Positions 47,139-55,955 of a DNA stretch of 64,000 nucleotides are shown here, piece after piece. The notes beneath the pieces are model-generated. The model was given only the letters and a program-made list of their open reading frames with translations. It did no database searches and was not told the origin of the DNA. Position 1 is the first letter of the stretch. Every line of letters begins with the position of its first letter. Origin of the DNA: an uncultured bacterium (GTDB lineage: Bacteria > DUMJ01); NCBI GenBank assembly GCA_937958695.1, contig CALGNK010000006.1, positions 1 to 64,000 of the forward strand. Direction: 5' to 3'. Position numbers and translations under genes: made by a program.

Positions 47139-48158
47139 ATGTCAGAACTTAGGAAAGATCCTGTTACTAGAAGATGGGTAATAATAGCTACAGAAAGAGC
47201 TAAAAGGCCTAGTGATTTTGTTAAGCCTAAGTTAGAAGAAAAAATCTTGCCCGAACATGTTGATAATTGTCCTTTCTGCGAAGGAAACGAATCTCTCACA
47301 CCATCTGAACTTATGGCTTATAGACATGCTGGTACTCAAAAGGATTCTAAAGGATGGTGGATAAGGGTAATACCAAATAAGTATTCAGCGGTAAGTCCGG
47401 ATACTTCTTTAGAGAGAAGAGGAATCGGGATGTATGATGTGGCTACTGGTTATGGTGCACATGAAATCATAATAGAAAGTCCATATCACAATAGGACGAT
47501 GGCTAATATGTCTGAAAAGGAGATAGAAGAAGTACTTTGGGCTTATAGAGATAGAATATTAGAGCAGGCGAAACATCCAGATATTAAGTATGCTATAATT
47601 TTTAAAAATTACGGTTCAGAAGCCGGAGCTTCTCTAGAACATCCGCACTCTCAGCTTATAGCTCTTCCGGTAGTCCCTAAGAGAGTTATAGAGGAATATG
47701 AAGGGGCTAGAGATTACTATGCCTATAAGGAGAGATGTCCATATTGTGATATAATCAGGCAGGATAAGAGTGATGGGGAGAGAGTAATCTATGAGAATGA
47801 TCTCTTTATCGCTCTTGCCCCATTTGCCTCTCCCTCTCCGTACGAAGTAGATATATTGCCTAAGCAACACTCAGCTACCTTTGAAAAGATAGGTAAGATA
47901 GAGATTATGGAGCTTGCTAAGATATTCAAGATTATATTTTGGTCTTTGTCAGAGGTCCTCAATGATCCTCCGTATAACTTTATACTTCATAATATTCCCT
48001 TTAGAGGAAATGGAACCGAATTCTTTCATTGGCATTTTAATCTTGTCCCAAGGATAACTAAACTAGCCGGTTTTGAGTTAGGTTCTGGATTCTATATTAA
48101 TCCAGTAAAGCCAGAAGATTCTGCTAAGACTCTGAGAGATAAAATTAATTCTATGTAG
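47139..48158 (+). CDS. galT: Galactose-1-phosphate uridylyltransferase
   Basis: A 339-residue HIT-superfamily enzyme that swaps UMP between glucose and galactose phosphates. RKDPVTRRWVIIATERAKRPSDF opens it; zinc ligands are in NCPFCEGNE, the catalytic HPHSQ triad is in SLEHPHSQLIALP, a second pair CPYCDI follows, and FHWHFNLVPR ends the core. It may supply UDP-sugars or act on glucose 1-phosphate and nucleotide pools in the glycogen cluster. AAGGGGTG precedes the ATG. Confidence 0.93.
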   Translation: MSELRKDPVTRRWVIIATERAKRPSDFVKPKLEEKILPEHVDNCPFCEGNESLTPSELMAYRHAGTQKDSKGWWIRVIPNKYSAVSPDTSLERRGIGMYDVATGYGAHEIIIESPYHNRTMANMSEKEIEEVLWAYRDRILEQAKHPDIKYAIIFKNYGSEAGASLEHPHSQLIALPVVPKRVIEEYEGARDYYAYKERCPYCDIIRQDKSDGERVIYENDLFIALAPFASPSPYEVDILPKQHSATFEKIGKIEIMELAKIFKIIFWSLSEVLNDPPYNFILHNIPFRGNGTEFFHWHFNLVPRITKLAGFELGSGFYINPVKPEDSAKTLRDKINSM

Positions 48159-48169
48159 GGGTGTATAGT

Positions 48170-49789
48170 ATGGTTTCGACGCTTTATGTTGCACTGGTCT
48201 GGCATCATCACCAACCAACTTATAAAGATCCGAAAACTGGCAAATACTTACTTCCATGGACTAGGATGCATGCTGTAAAAGATTATTTCTATATGGCCAA
48301 TCTACTTACTTATTTTCCAGATGTTCACTATACAGCTAACATAACTCCAGTACTTATATCACAGCTAAACGATTATATATTTAACTACGCAAGTGATGTG
48401 TACCTGGAATTAATAAATAAACCTGTGGAAGAGTTAACTACAGATGAGAAGAGACTCCTGATTGAATATTCATTTGTATTAAATCTTGACTACTTTGTAA
48501 AGCCATACCCTAGTTTCTATTCTCTCTATAATAAGATAAACTCGCTTGGTATAGATAGGGCTATAGAGGAGTTGTCATCTCAGGAGATTCTTGACCTTCA
48601 GGTTTGGGGACATTTAGTTTGGTTTGACCCCCATTTTAAAAGAGATGACCCTGTGATAAGGAGATTAATACAAGAAGAACACTTTACTGAAAGGCATAAA
48701 CGACTTGTGATAAGGAAGCAGTTAGAAGTAATCAGCTTGACATTACTAAGGTATAGCGAACTCCTAGATCTGAACCAGGCTGAGATTATTACATCACCCT
48801 TTTATCATCCAATACTTCCTCTTCTTGTAGATACTAACATTGCTAGTCAGACTGGTATAAGTAGTCTACCAAGTTTTAACTTCAAATATCCAGATGATGC
48901 AATGCTTCAGTTGAGGCATGCTATAGATCTATTTAATTCTACCTTTGGGGTCTTTCCAAATGGCTTATGGCCGTCTGAATTAGCCGTAAGTTATGAGGCA
49001 TTAAGTATTGTTAGTTCCCTTGGTCTTCACTGGGTAATAACTGATGAGGATATATTAGTTAAGACCTTAGGTAGAAGTCTTAGAGGATCTAAAGATGAGC
49101 TTTTAGACCCTGAGGTTTTGTATAGACCCTATTGGTTAGATACCCAAAGTGGAAAGTTAGTAGTTGTATTTAGAGATAAGGTCTTATCAAACCTAATAGG
49201 CTTTCATTATTATAAAGTAGATCCTCAGGATGCAGCTATAGATCTTATAAAGAGATTAGAAGAAATAAGGTTTAGTCTTCCCTCTGGTAAGAAATACCTT
49301 GTAGTCATAGCATTAGATGGAGAAAACTGTTGGAATTACTATCCTGAAAATGGTTGGAAATTCCTTACATCTCTATATATGAGACTCTCTGAGACAGCAG
49401 GATTAAAGCCAGTAACTGTTTCAGAGTTTATAGAGCTAGATGGGAATCTTGAGACATTAACTACTATCTCCCCTGGTTCTTGGATAAATATGTCTTTTGA
49501 TACATGGATAGGTGAACCTGCTACAAACCTAGCATGGGACTATTTGTATCAGGCAAGAAAGGATTTAGAAGATGCTAGGAATGATATTAGCAAAGAGATC
49601 TATGAATCTGCTTTAAGGGAGTTACTTATTGCAGAAGGAAGTGACTGGTTCTGGTGGTATAATAGTCATCATAGAGTAAAAGAAGAAAGTGTATTTGATA
49701 AACTATTTAGGTCACATCTTAGAGAGGTGTATGCTAGAATTAATAAGCCCGTGCCATCTTTTATTGATAAGCCAATTGAAAAGTTGTAA
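48170..49789 (+). CDS. GH57 alpha-amylase/amylopullulanase-like enzyme
   Basis: A 539-residue GH57 enzyme, intracellular by lack of a signal. It opens with VALVWHHHQPTYKDPKTGKYLLPWTRMHAVKDY, typical of the amylopullulanase/alpha-amylase subgroup. The nucleophile Glu lies in NGLWPSELAVS and the acid Asp in ALDGENCWNYY. A C-terminal segment resembles other GH57 proteins (GSDWFWWYNSHHRV). The ATG at 48170 is preferred to GTG at 48161 because TAGGGGTG is then at the right distance. It probably degrades or trims glycogen. Confidence 0.85.
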   Translation: MVSTLYVALVWHHHQPTYKDPKTGKYLLPWTRMHAVKDYFYMANLLTYFPDVHYTANITPVLISQLNDYIFNYASDVYLELINKPVEELTTDEKRLLIEYSFVLNLDYFVKPYPSFYSLYNKINSLGIDRAIEELSSQEILDLQVWGHLVWFDPHFKRDDPVIRRLIQEEHFTERHKRLVIRKQLEVISLTLLRYSELLDLNQAEIITSPFYHPILPLLVDTNIASQTGISSLPSFNFKYPDDAMLQLRHAIDLFNSTFGVFPNGLWPSELAVSYEALSIVSSLGLHWVITDEDILVKTLGRSLRGSKDELLDPEVLYRPYWLDTQSGKLVVVFRDKVLSNLIGFHYYKVDPQDAAIDLIKRLEEIRFSLPSGKKYLVVIALDGENCWNYYPENGWKFLTSLYMRLSETAGLKPVTVSEFIELDGNLETLTTISPGSWINMSFDTWIGEPATNLAWDYLYQARKDLEDARNDISKEIYESALRELLIAEGSDWFWWYNSHHRVKEESVFDKLFRSHLREVYARINKPVPSFIDKPIEKL

Positions 49790-49813
49790 AGATAAATTTA
49801 GGAGGTGAAGTTT

Positions 49814-51349
49814 ATGATTAAAAAGTACTTTTATAAAATAACAGTAACTTTAATACTGATTCTGTTTCTTCTATCTTTAGTTTCTAATCTTTCATTTTCT
49901 GCTGATACGTCCAGTATTACTATTCTTCATACAAATGATACCCATTCTCATATAGAGGAGATTGCTCGTAGGGTTACCCTTATAAGACAGGTTCAGAAAG
50001 AGGTAGGTATGGATAAGGTTCTTCTCTTAGATGCTGGGGATGTGTTTTCTGGTACACCATATTTTACCATCTATAAAGGTTCTGCTGATGTAAGATTTAT
50101 GAACTATGCAGGTTACAATGCTATGACACTTGGGAATCATGAATTTGATATGGGTCCTGGTGTTTTGGCAAGATTCATAGATAAAGCTAATTTCCCAGTC
50201 TTGTGCGCTAATTTCGACTTTTCTAAAGAGGAGGCATTAAAGGATAAAGTTAAAAGTTGGGTGATAGTTGAAAAAGGAAGAGAGAAGTTTGGTATCTTTG
50301 GTTTGACTACACCTGAAACTGCAGAAATCTCTAGCCCTGGTAAGAACATAGTTATCAATGACTATCTAGAGATTGCAAAAGCGATAGTAAAGGAGTTAGA
50401 GTCTAATGGGATAAATAAAATCATAGCTCTTACACACATAGGTTGGGATAATGATATAAGGTTAGCAAAAGAGGTCAAAGGAATCGATATTATTGTTGGT
50501 GGACATTCGCATACATTACCTAAGTCTTATCCAACAATAATTACTGACGATAATATTCCTACTTTGATTGTTCAGGCCAACGAGTATGGTAAGTATCTTG
50601 GACGTCTAGATGTCGTTTTTAACAATAATGGGGTTATTCAGAGCTGGAAAGGAAGCCTAATTAGTATTGACAATAAAATAAAAGAGGAGTCTCTCTGTAA
50701 GATTAAGCTTGAAGATTATAGAAAACCTGTTACCAAGTTGATGAATGCGATAGTGGGGGAATCATTAGTTGATCTGGATGGAGAGAGAAGTAGGGTGAGA
50801 TTTCAAGAGACGAATCTAGCTAATCTTATTACTGATGCTATGTTAGCTAAGGCAAAGATTGTAAATGCAGTCATTGCTATTCAGAATGGTGGAGGGATAA
50901 GGGCTTCAATACCGAAGGGTAAAATAACGCTTGGTCAGATTATGACTGTGCTACCATTTGGAAATTATTTAGTTGCTTTAGATATCACTGGCCAGCAGAT
51001 CATAGATGCATTAGAGAATGGTGTAAGCCAAGTGAAGGATTTAGCTGGTAGATTTCCGCAAGTATCTGGTTTGAGATTTGTCTGGGATCCAAATGCCGAG
51101 GTTGGAAAGAGAATCATCAGTGTAGAGGTAAAAAATCCAGATGGAACATATCAACCAATCGATCCTTCTAAGACTTACAGAATAGTAACTAATAACTTCT
51201 TAGCCCAAGGCGGAGATGGTTATACTGTCTTTCAGAAGGGAACTAACTTTATAAATCTTGGTTTTGTTGATTATGAAGTTCTAAGAGAGTATATTCAGAA
51301 AAATTCTCCAGTTAATCCTAAGATAGAAGGACGTATCATTAGGAAGTAA
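49814..51349 (+). CDS. Secreted 5'-nucleotidase/UshA-family metallophosphatase
   Basis: A 511-residue exported protein. Residues 1-30 are a signal peptide ending near SFSA. The metallophosphatase domain has ITILHTNDTHSHIEE, LLDAGDVFSGTP, TLGNHEFDMGPG and IIVGGHSHT; the 5'-nucleotidase C-terminal domain has ADAM-type ANLITDAMLAKAK, QNGGGIRASIPKG and NNFLAQGGDGY. It likely releases phosphate and nucleosides outside the membrane. The ATG at 49814 follows TAGGAGGTG. It is the last gene of the long plus-strand run. Confidence 0.9.
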   Translation: MIKKYFYKITVTLILILFLLSLVSNLSFSADTSSITILHTNDTHSHIEEIARRVTLIRQVQKEVGMDKVLLLDAGDVFSGTPYFTIYKGSADVRFMNYAGYNAMTLGNHEFDMGPGVLARFIDKANFPVLCANFDFSKEEALKDKVKSWVIVEKGREKFGIFGLTTPETAEISSPGKNIVINDYLEIAKAIVKELESNGINKIIALTHIGWDNDIRLAKEVKGIDIIVGGHSHTLPKSYPTIITDDNIPTLIVQANEYGKYLGRLDVVFNNNGVIQSWKGSLISIDNKIKEESLCKIKLEDYRKPVTKLMNAIVGESLVDLDGERSRVRFQETNLANLITDAMLAKAKIVNAVIAIQNGGGIRASIPKGKITLGQIMTVLPFGNYLVALDITGQQIIDALENGVSQVKDLAGRFPQVSGLRFVWDPNAEVGKRIISVEVKNPDGTYQPIDPSKTYRIVTNNFLAQGGDGYTVFQKGTNFINLGFVDYEVLREYIQKNSPVNPKIEGRIIRK

Positions 51350-51356
51350 AAATTTA

Positions 51357-51387
51357 GGGGCTCCTATAGGAGCCCCTTTTCTTTTTT
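51357..51387 (+). terminator. Intrinsic terminator after the 5'-nucleotidase gene
   Basis: GGGGCTCC (51357-51364) and GGAGCCCC (51369-51376) pair perfectly across TATA, followed by TTTTCTTTTTT. It ends the plus-strand run from rpsB and overlaps the end of the convergent GH130 gene. Confidence 0.93.
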
Positions 51388-52387
51388 AGACCATTTTTAT
51401 GCCATCGCTCTTTAAAAAATCTATAATTTCATCTACATAACCAAAGGCAAGGCATACCACTGTATCCGCTCCTCCGTAGTATATAGCTATCCTTCCTGTT
51501 TGGGAATCACACAGTGCAGCACATGGAAATACAACATTTGGGACATCCCCTACACATTCGTATAACTCTTGAGGAGAGAGCAGATAACTTCTGGATCTAT
51601 ATTTTACTATCCAAGGTTTTTCATTATCTAACAATGCACAACCAAAACTATATACATAACCATTGCAAGATAGTAATACTCCATGATATATTAAAAGCCA
51701 ACCTTCACTTGTCTCTATAGGAATAGGACCTGCCCCTATCTTAAGGGATTGCCAAGATGAATATTGATGTCCCGCAGCCATTACAAATCTATGGTAACCC
51801 CAGTGAATCATATCTGGACTTTCACTGTAGAATATATCACCAAAAGGTGTGTGCCCTTTATCTGATGGTCTGCTAAGCATTGCATACTTCCCATTAATCT
51901 TTCTCGGAAAGAGGACACCATTCCTGTTGTAAGGGAGGAGTGCATTTTCCATCTGATAAAATTTCTCGAAGTCATAAGTATATCCTACCCCGATAGTAGG
52001 TCCATAATATCCGTTACACCAAGTTATGTAGTATCTATCTTCTAGCCAGGTTACCCTAGGATCATATTTGTACATGCTTATTAATGGGTCTCTTGTTTCT
52101 TGAATGAAATCTATTGGTTCCTCACTTAATGTCCAGTTAATTCCATCATTGCTAAATCCACTATGGATATTCATAGCTCTGCTTCTATCATCTACTCTAA
52201 ATACACCGGCGAACTTATCCTTAAACTTTACAACTGCGCTATTAAAGATACTATTTGCCTTTTTTATCTGATTCCTCCTTATGATAGGATTCTTTGAATA
52301 TCTCCATATTATATCCCTACAATCAGATGGTCTATCCTCCCATGGCATATTAGGAATAGACTCAGTGTATATTGATACTTTTCCCAT
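51386..52387 (-). CDS. GH130 beta-mannoside phosphorylase-family enzyme
   Basis: A 333-residue five-bladed beta-propeller protein. [94 protein letters not shown] and the final [15 protein letters not shown] are GH130 signatures; the Asp of YDPRV is the catalytic position. Family members phosphorolyse mannosyl-glucose or mannooligosaccharides. The exact glycan is unknown. AAGGAGG precedes the ATG. It diverges from the VIT1-type gene. Confidence 0.88.
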   Translation of the reverse strand: MGKVSIYTESIPNMPWEDRPSDCRDIIWRYSKNPIIRRNQIKKANSIFNSAVVKFKDKFAGVFRVDDRSRAMNIHSGFSNDGINWTLSEEPIDFIQETRDPLISMYKYDPRVTWLEDRYYITWCNGYYGPTIGVGYTYDFEKFYQMENALLPYNRNGVLFPRKINGKYAMLSRPSDKGHTPFGDIFYSESPDMIHWGYHRFVMAAGHQYSSWQSLKIGAGPIPIETSEGWLLIYHGVLLSCNGYVYSFGCALLDNEKPWIVKYRSRSYLLSPQELYECVGDVPNVVFPCAALCDSQTGRIAIYYGGADTVVCLAFGYVDEIIDFLKSDGIKMV

Positions 52388-52476
52388 ATCAAACCTCCTT
52401 AGAAATGTAATTATCTCTAATTATTATAGTATAATATTTTCTACCCACAATTACTCTAGGAAGGAGGTTCTTAGTA

Positions 52477-53325
52477 ATGGAACTTATAGAGCTACAGAGG
52501 AGTGAAATAACCGAGTATCTAATTTATAGTCACCTATCAAGAACTATTAAAGACTCCCATAATAGAGAAATATTAAATAGATTGGCTCAGGAGGAATATA
52601 ATCATTATGAAAGGTTAAAAAAGATTACTGATAAGGTTGTTACTCCTAATAGATTTAAAGTATGGTTTTATCTGATTCTTATAAAGATATTGGGGGTAAC
52701 TTTTGGATTAAAATTGATGGAATCCGGAGAGAAATTGGCTCAAAAAGGTTATAGTATTATTGCCCAGAGATATCCTGAAGTGAGTAGCATTATTGGTGAT
52801 GAAAAGGCTCATGAAAATGATCTTTTAAATATCTTAGATGAAGAGAGATTAAGATATGTTGGTTCTATAGTTTTAGGACTTAGTGATGCACTTGTTGAAT
52901 TTACTGGAACCTTGGCTGGATTTACATTTGCTCTTAGAAATAATTCCTTAATAGCTCTTACTGGAATCATTACCGGAATAGCAGCATCGCTATCTATGGG
53001 TGCCTCAGAATATCTTTCCACTAAGGCTGAAGGTGAAGAGAAAAGTCCTTTAAAGGCATCTTTAAGTACTGGGGCAACGTATATATTTGCTGTGTCTTCC
53101 TTGGTTCTCCCTTATATTCTAATAAGAGATAGTTTTTTGTCTTTTGTGTTTACATTACTATTTGCTGTGACTTTAGTTTTTCTCTTTACATTTTATATCT
53201 CGGTAGCAAAGGAACTTGAATTTAAAAAGAGATTCTTAGAAATGATAGTTATCATATTCGGGGTATCTCTTGTTTCCTTTGGAATTGGTCTTTTAGTTAG
53301 AGTCTTCTTTAATGTGGATATTTAG
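52477..53325 (+). CDS. Ferritin-like/VIT1-CCC1 fusion iron or manganese transporter
   Basis: A 282-residue protein with an N-terminal rubrerythrin-like domain (1-135) and a VIT1/CCC1 membrane domain (about 125-280). Di-iron ligands appear in ITEYLIYSHLS, EEYNHYERL and GDEKAHEND (two ExxH motifs). The membrane part begins VGSIVLGLSDALVEFTGTLAGFTFAL and includes ITGIAASLSMGASEYLSTKAEGE, followed by three further helices. Such fusions export Fe2+ or Mn2+ and protect against metal and oxygen stress. AGGAAGGAGG lies upstream. feoAB for iron uptake lies at the right end of the window. Confidence 0.9.
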   Translation: MELIELQRSEITEYLIYSHLSRTIKDSHNREILNRLAQEEYNHYERLKKITDKVVTPNRFKVWFYLILIKILGVTFGLKLMESGEKLAQKGYSIIAQRYPEVSSIIGDEKAHENDLLNILDEERLRYVGSIVLGLSDALVEFTGTLAGFTFALRNNSLIALTGIITGIAASLSMGASEYLSTKAEGEEKSPLKASLSTGATYIFAVSSLVLPYILIRDSFLSFVFTLLFAVTLVFLFTFYISVAKELEFKKRFLEMIVIIFGVSLVSFGIGLLVRVFFNVDI

Positions 53326-53326
53326 G

Positions 53327-53355
53327 TTGAAAATATTTTCTATCTATGGTATAGT
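53327..53355 (+). promoter_or_regulatory. Promoter of the solute-binding protein gene
   Basis: TTGAAA (53327-53332), 17 bases and TATAGT (53350-53355) lie right after the VIT1-type stop codon. A transcript from near 53362 would have a leader of about 160 bases before the GTG at 53524. The leader holds extra ribosome-site-like runs (GGAGGAGG at 53378-53385) but no convincing gene. Confidence 0.6.
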
Positions 53356-53523
53356 CTTAATGTTCCGATAGATTAATGGAGGAGGTGGTAAGCTTTAGGA
53401 AAAAGCAATGCAGTATTAGATAGCCTTTAATTAATCCTTAAATGATTCTTAAAATGAAAGTTTTAATCTATAGATGTGGTGAGGTATAAGTTGGGGGTAG
53501 AAAATTTTACGGAGGTGATAGTG

Positions 53524-55482
53524 GTGAATAAAAGTATTAGATTGTTAGGTTTTGTTTTAGTTCTAATATTACTTTTCACATCTGTTTCTTTTGCCCAAAA
53601 GGTTCCTAAACCGAATTTCTACAATACTCCATCTGATTATCAAAAGGCCACTGGAAGGAGAATAACTAAATTTGGAGAATCTCCTATGCTAGCTGAATTG
53701 GTGAAACAGGGTAAACTTCCATCAGTTGATAAGAGGTTACCAAAGGATCCTTTGGTGGTTGTTCCTGTAGAAGAGGTTGGACAGTATGGAGGGCAGATAA
53801 ACTTATTTACTAATTCTCCTAATAGTCTTGGAGAGGCGGATTACTTTACTGGATATGAGCATATTTTAGGTATAGCTACCGATGGCTCCTCTGTAACTCC
53901 AAGAATAGCGAGAGCTTGGAAATTTACAGATGGAGGAAAAACTCTTACTATATACCTGCGCAAGGGGGTGAGGTGGTCTGATGGAGCACCATTTACTGCG
54001 GATGACATCATCTTTTGGTATGAAGATATCATCTTGAATGATGAGCTTACTCCTGTGAAGCCTATATATTGGTCTCCAGGTGGGAAACTAATGAAGGTAG
54101 AAAAGATCGACGATTATACAGTTAAGTTAAGTTTTGCTGTTCCTTATCCTATGGCGACCTATAGATTAGCTCATGAGACTGGAGCTATATATAGACCTAA
54201 GCACTTCTTAAAGCAATTTCATCCAAAGTATACGCCTATAGAGGAGATAAACAAGAGGGCTAAAGCAGAAGGATTTGAAAAATGGTATCAGATCTTTGGT
54301 AAATACAATACTATTAATGCTACTGAGGTAAATTGTCCTACTTTAAGATCATTTGTATTAACTAAACGGGGGACAGATTTTCTAGTTATGGAGAGAAATC
54401 CCTACTTCTGGCAGATTGATACTGCTGGAAATCAACTGCCTTACATAGATAGGATATTTATTAGTGTAGTTCAGAGTATTGATATTATGGATATGAAGGC
54501 TATCTCTGGAGAAGCAGACTTTGCTGGAAGACGTACTAGTTTGGAAAACTACACCCTTTATAAGGAGAATGAAAAGAAGGGAAATTATAGGGTACTACTA
54601 TGGCAAGGATTGTGGGGCTCAAACTTTATTATTGAAATCAATCAGACCTATAAAGAAGATCTTGTATTAAGAAATATCTTTAGAGATATAAGATTTAGAA
54701 GGGCTATGTCCTTAGCTATAAATCGTGAAGAACTGAATCAGATGTTATATTTTGGTCTAGGGGTTCCTAGACAAACTACTGTAATACCTCAATCTCCATA
54801 CTATGAAGAATCTTTCGCTAGCGCTTATACAAAGTATGACCCAGAGATCGCAAATAAATTACTAGATGAGATGGGATTAAAGAGAGGATCCGATGGATAT
54901 AGGTTAAGGCCTGATGGCAAGAGATTAGAAATTCTACTAGAGCATGTTCCGGATGCTACTGCTACTAGACTTGGTGAGATGTTAGTCCGTTATTGGGATG
55001 CTATAGGGGTTAAAGTAGCGATAAAAGAGATAGCTAGAGAATTGCAAAGCCCTAGGGCGATGGGTAATCTTATCCAGATGGGATTCTGGACTGGTGATAG
55101 ATGTGCCTTTTTATTCCCTCTTGAACCTTATTGGTGGGTACCGATGAACTATGGTTGGGAAAATACTTGGTGTCCTCTTTGGGCTCAGTGGTATGCTACT
55201 AGTGGAAAGGCTGGAGAAGAGCCTCCTAAAGAGGTAAAGAAGCTTTTGACTCTGTGGGAGAAGATGCAAACGACCTTAAGCGATAAAGAGAGAATAAGAT
55301 TGGGTAAAGAAATACTTAAGTCTAATGCTGAAAATCTCTGGACAATAGGAACAGTTGGATTAACTCCTCAGCCAATTATAGCAAAAAATTACCTAAGAAA
55401 TATTCCTGCTGAAGGACTCTGGGGTTATGATAACTTAAGGACCTATGCCTACTTCCCTGCACAGATTTTCATAAAGAAATGA
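53524..55482 (+). CDS. ABC transporter family-5 solute-binding protein (oligosaccharide/peptide), orphan
   Basis: A 652-residue exported binding protein. I choose GTG at 53524, 6-8 bases after CGGAGGTG; residues 1-24 are then a clean signal peptide (KSIRLLGFVLVLILLFTSVSFA). The mature part begins with YQKATGRRITKFGESPML and the SBP_bac_5 body follows: ARAWKFTDGGKTLTIYLRKGVRWSDGAPFTADDIIFWYEDI, LVMERNPYFWQID, IRFRRAMSLAINREELNQ. Relatives in thermophiles bind beta-glucans, mannosides or peptides. No permease or ATPase gene is adjacent, so it must use a transporter encoded elsewhere. A TTG at 53491 is an alternative start. Confidence 0.88.
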   Translation: MNKSIRLLGFVLVLILLFTSVSFAQKVPKPNFYNTPSDYQKATGRRITKFGESPMLAELVKQGKLPSVDKRLPKDPLVVVPVEEVGQYGGQINLFTNSPNSLGEADYFTGYEHILGIATDGSSVTPRIARAWKFTDGGKTLTIYLRKGVRWSDGAPFTADDIIFWYEDIILNDELTPVKPIYWSPGGKLMKVEKIDDYTVKLSFAVPYPMATYRLAHETGAIYRPKHFLKQFHPKYTPIEEINKRAKAEGFEKWYQIFGKYNTINATEVNCPTLRSFVLTKRGTDFLVMERNPYFWQIDTAGNQLPYIDRIFISVVQSIDIMDMKAISGEADFAGRRTSLENYTLYKENEKKGNYRVLLWQGLWGSNFIIEINQTYKEDLVLRNIFRDIRFRRAMSLAINREELNQMLYFGLGVPRQTTVIPQSPYYEESFASAYTKYDPEIANKLLDEMGLKRGSDGYRLRPDGKRLEILLEHVPDATATRLGEMLVRYWDAIGVKVAIKEIARELQSPRAMGNLIQMGFWTGDRCAFLFPLEPYWWVPMNYGWENTWCPLWAQWYATSGKAGEEPPKEVKKLLTLWEKMQTTLSDKERIRLGKEILKSNAENLWTIGTVGLTPQPIIAKNYLRNIPAEGLWGYDNLRTYAYFPAQIFIKK

Positions 55483-55489
55483 AAATAAT

Positions 55490-55521
55490 AAGAGGGGAAG
55501 GAGAATCTTCTTTCCCCTCTT
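55490..55521 (+). terminator. Terminator-like hairpin after the solute-binding protein gene
   Basis: AAGAGGGGAA (55490-55499) pairs with TTCCCCTCTT (55512-55521). The following CTCTTTTCTGG is a weak T-run, so termination is likely but perhaps incomplete. From here to the promoter at 55694 I see no gene. Confidence 0.75.
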
Positions 55522-55693
55522 GACCTCTTTTCTGGTAAATTTCTGTTGTATCAATTATTTCCTTATTTTTAGCTAAAAGAAATATCTTTAGACTTATACT
55601 TCTAATATAATACCCATAAATACAAGAATGCCAGTAGAAATGGATTATTAAAACAATAAATATTAATCAATAAGAAATCTCTAACTATTTTAC

Positions 55694-55722
55694 TTGACTT
55701 ACATAAATTCTTTTGATATTAT
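55694..55722 (+). promoter_or_regulatory. ilv-leu operon promoter
   Basis: TTGACT (55694-55699), 17 bases and TATTAT (55717-55722). It lies upstream of the T-box leader, with a start site near 55729. Confidence 0.7.
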
Positions 55723-55728
55723 CTCTAA

Positions 55729-55931
55729 ACAATATAGATATGGTAAAGGCTTTGAAGAGGAGTAGTAGCCGTTTAAGGTGAACTCGCCTCGGAGCTGGAT
55801 AGGTGAAATAGTAGTAGCTTATCCCGGGAATTCCCGTTATAGAATAGAGAGTGGGCTTAAAAGCCAATTAGGGTGGTACCGCGGAAAGCTTTCCGTCCCT
55901 AGCAGATTTGCTTTGGAAGGAAAGCTTTTTT
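55729..55931 (+). promoter_or_regulatory. Leucine T-box riboswitch (transcriptional) of the ilv-leu operon
   Basis: The T-box AGGGTGGTACCGCG is at 55870-55883; its TGGT (55774-type bulge, here 55874-55877) pairs with the ACCA end of an uncharged tRNA with discriminator A. Upstream lie GGAGCTG (55791-55797), an AGTAG-containing Stem III hairpin and CGGG..CCCGTTA. The specifier is CTC (55783-55785) in GAACTCGCC, i.e. leucine. The antiterminator pairs AGGG with CCCT (about 55870-55900); the rival terminator is at 55886-55931. Stem I seems to span only about 55757-55790, much shorter than the roughly 100 bases of classical T-boxes. High uncharged tRNA-Leu should turn on ilvD and downstream genes. 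Confidence 0.9.
55886..55931 (+). terminator. T-box-controlled intrinsic terminator
   Basis: AAGCTTTCC (55886-55894) pairs exactly with GGAAAGCTT (55919-55927), followed by a T-run to 55931. Its left arm overlaps the antiterminator, so the two folds exclude each other. Confidence 0.85.
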
Positions 55932-55955
55932 ATAACCTAAAAAGGAGTTGATGAT

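Noticed and set aside
53377-53424. Short open frame after GGAGGAGG in the binding-protein leader
   Set aside because: Its ATG comes before, not after, the ribosome-like run, and it codes for only 15 residues without a motif.
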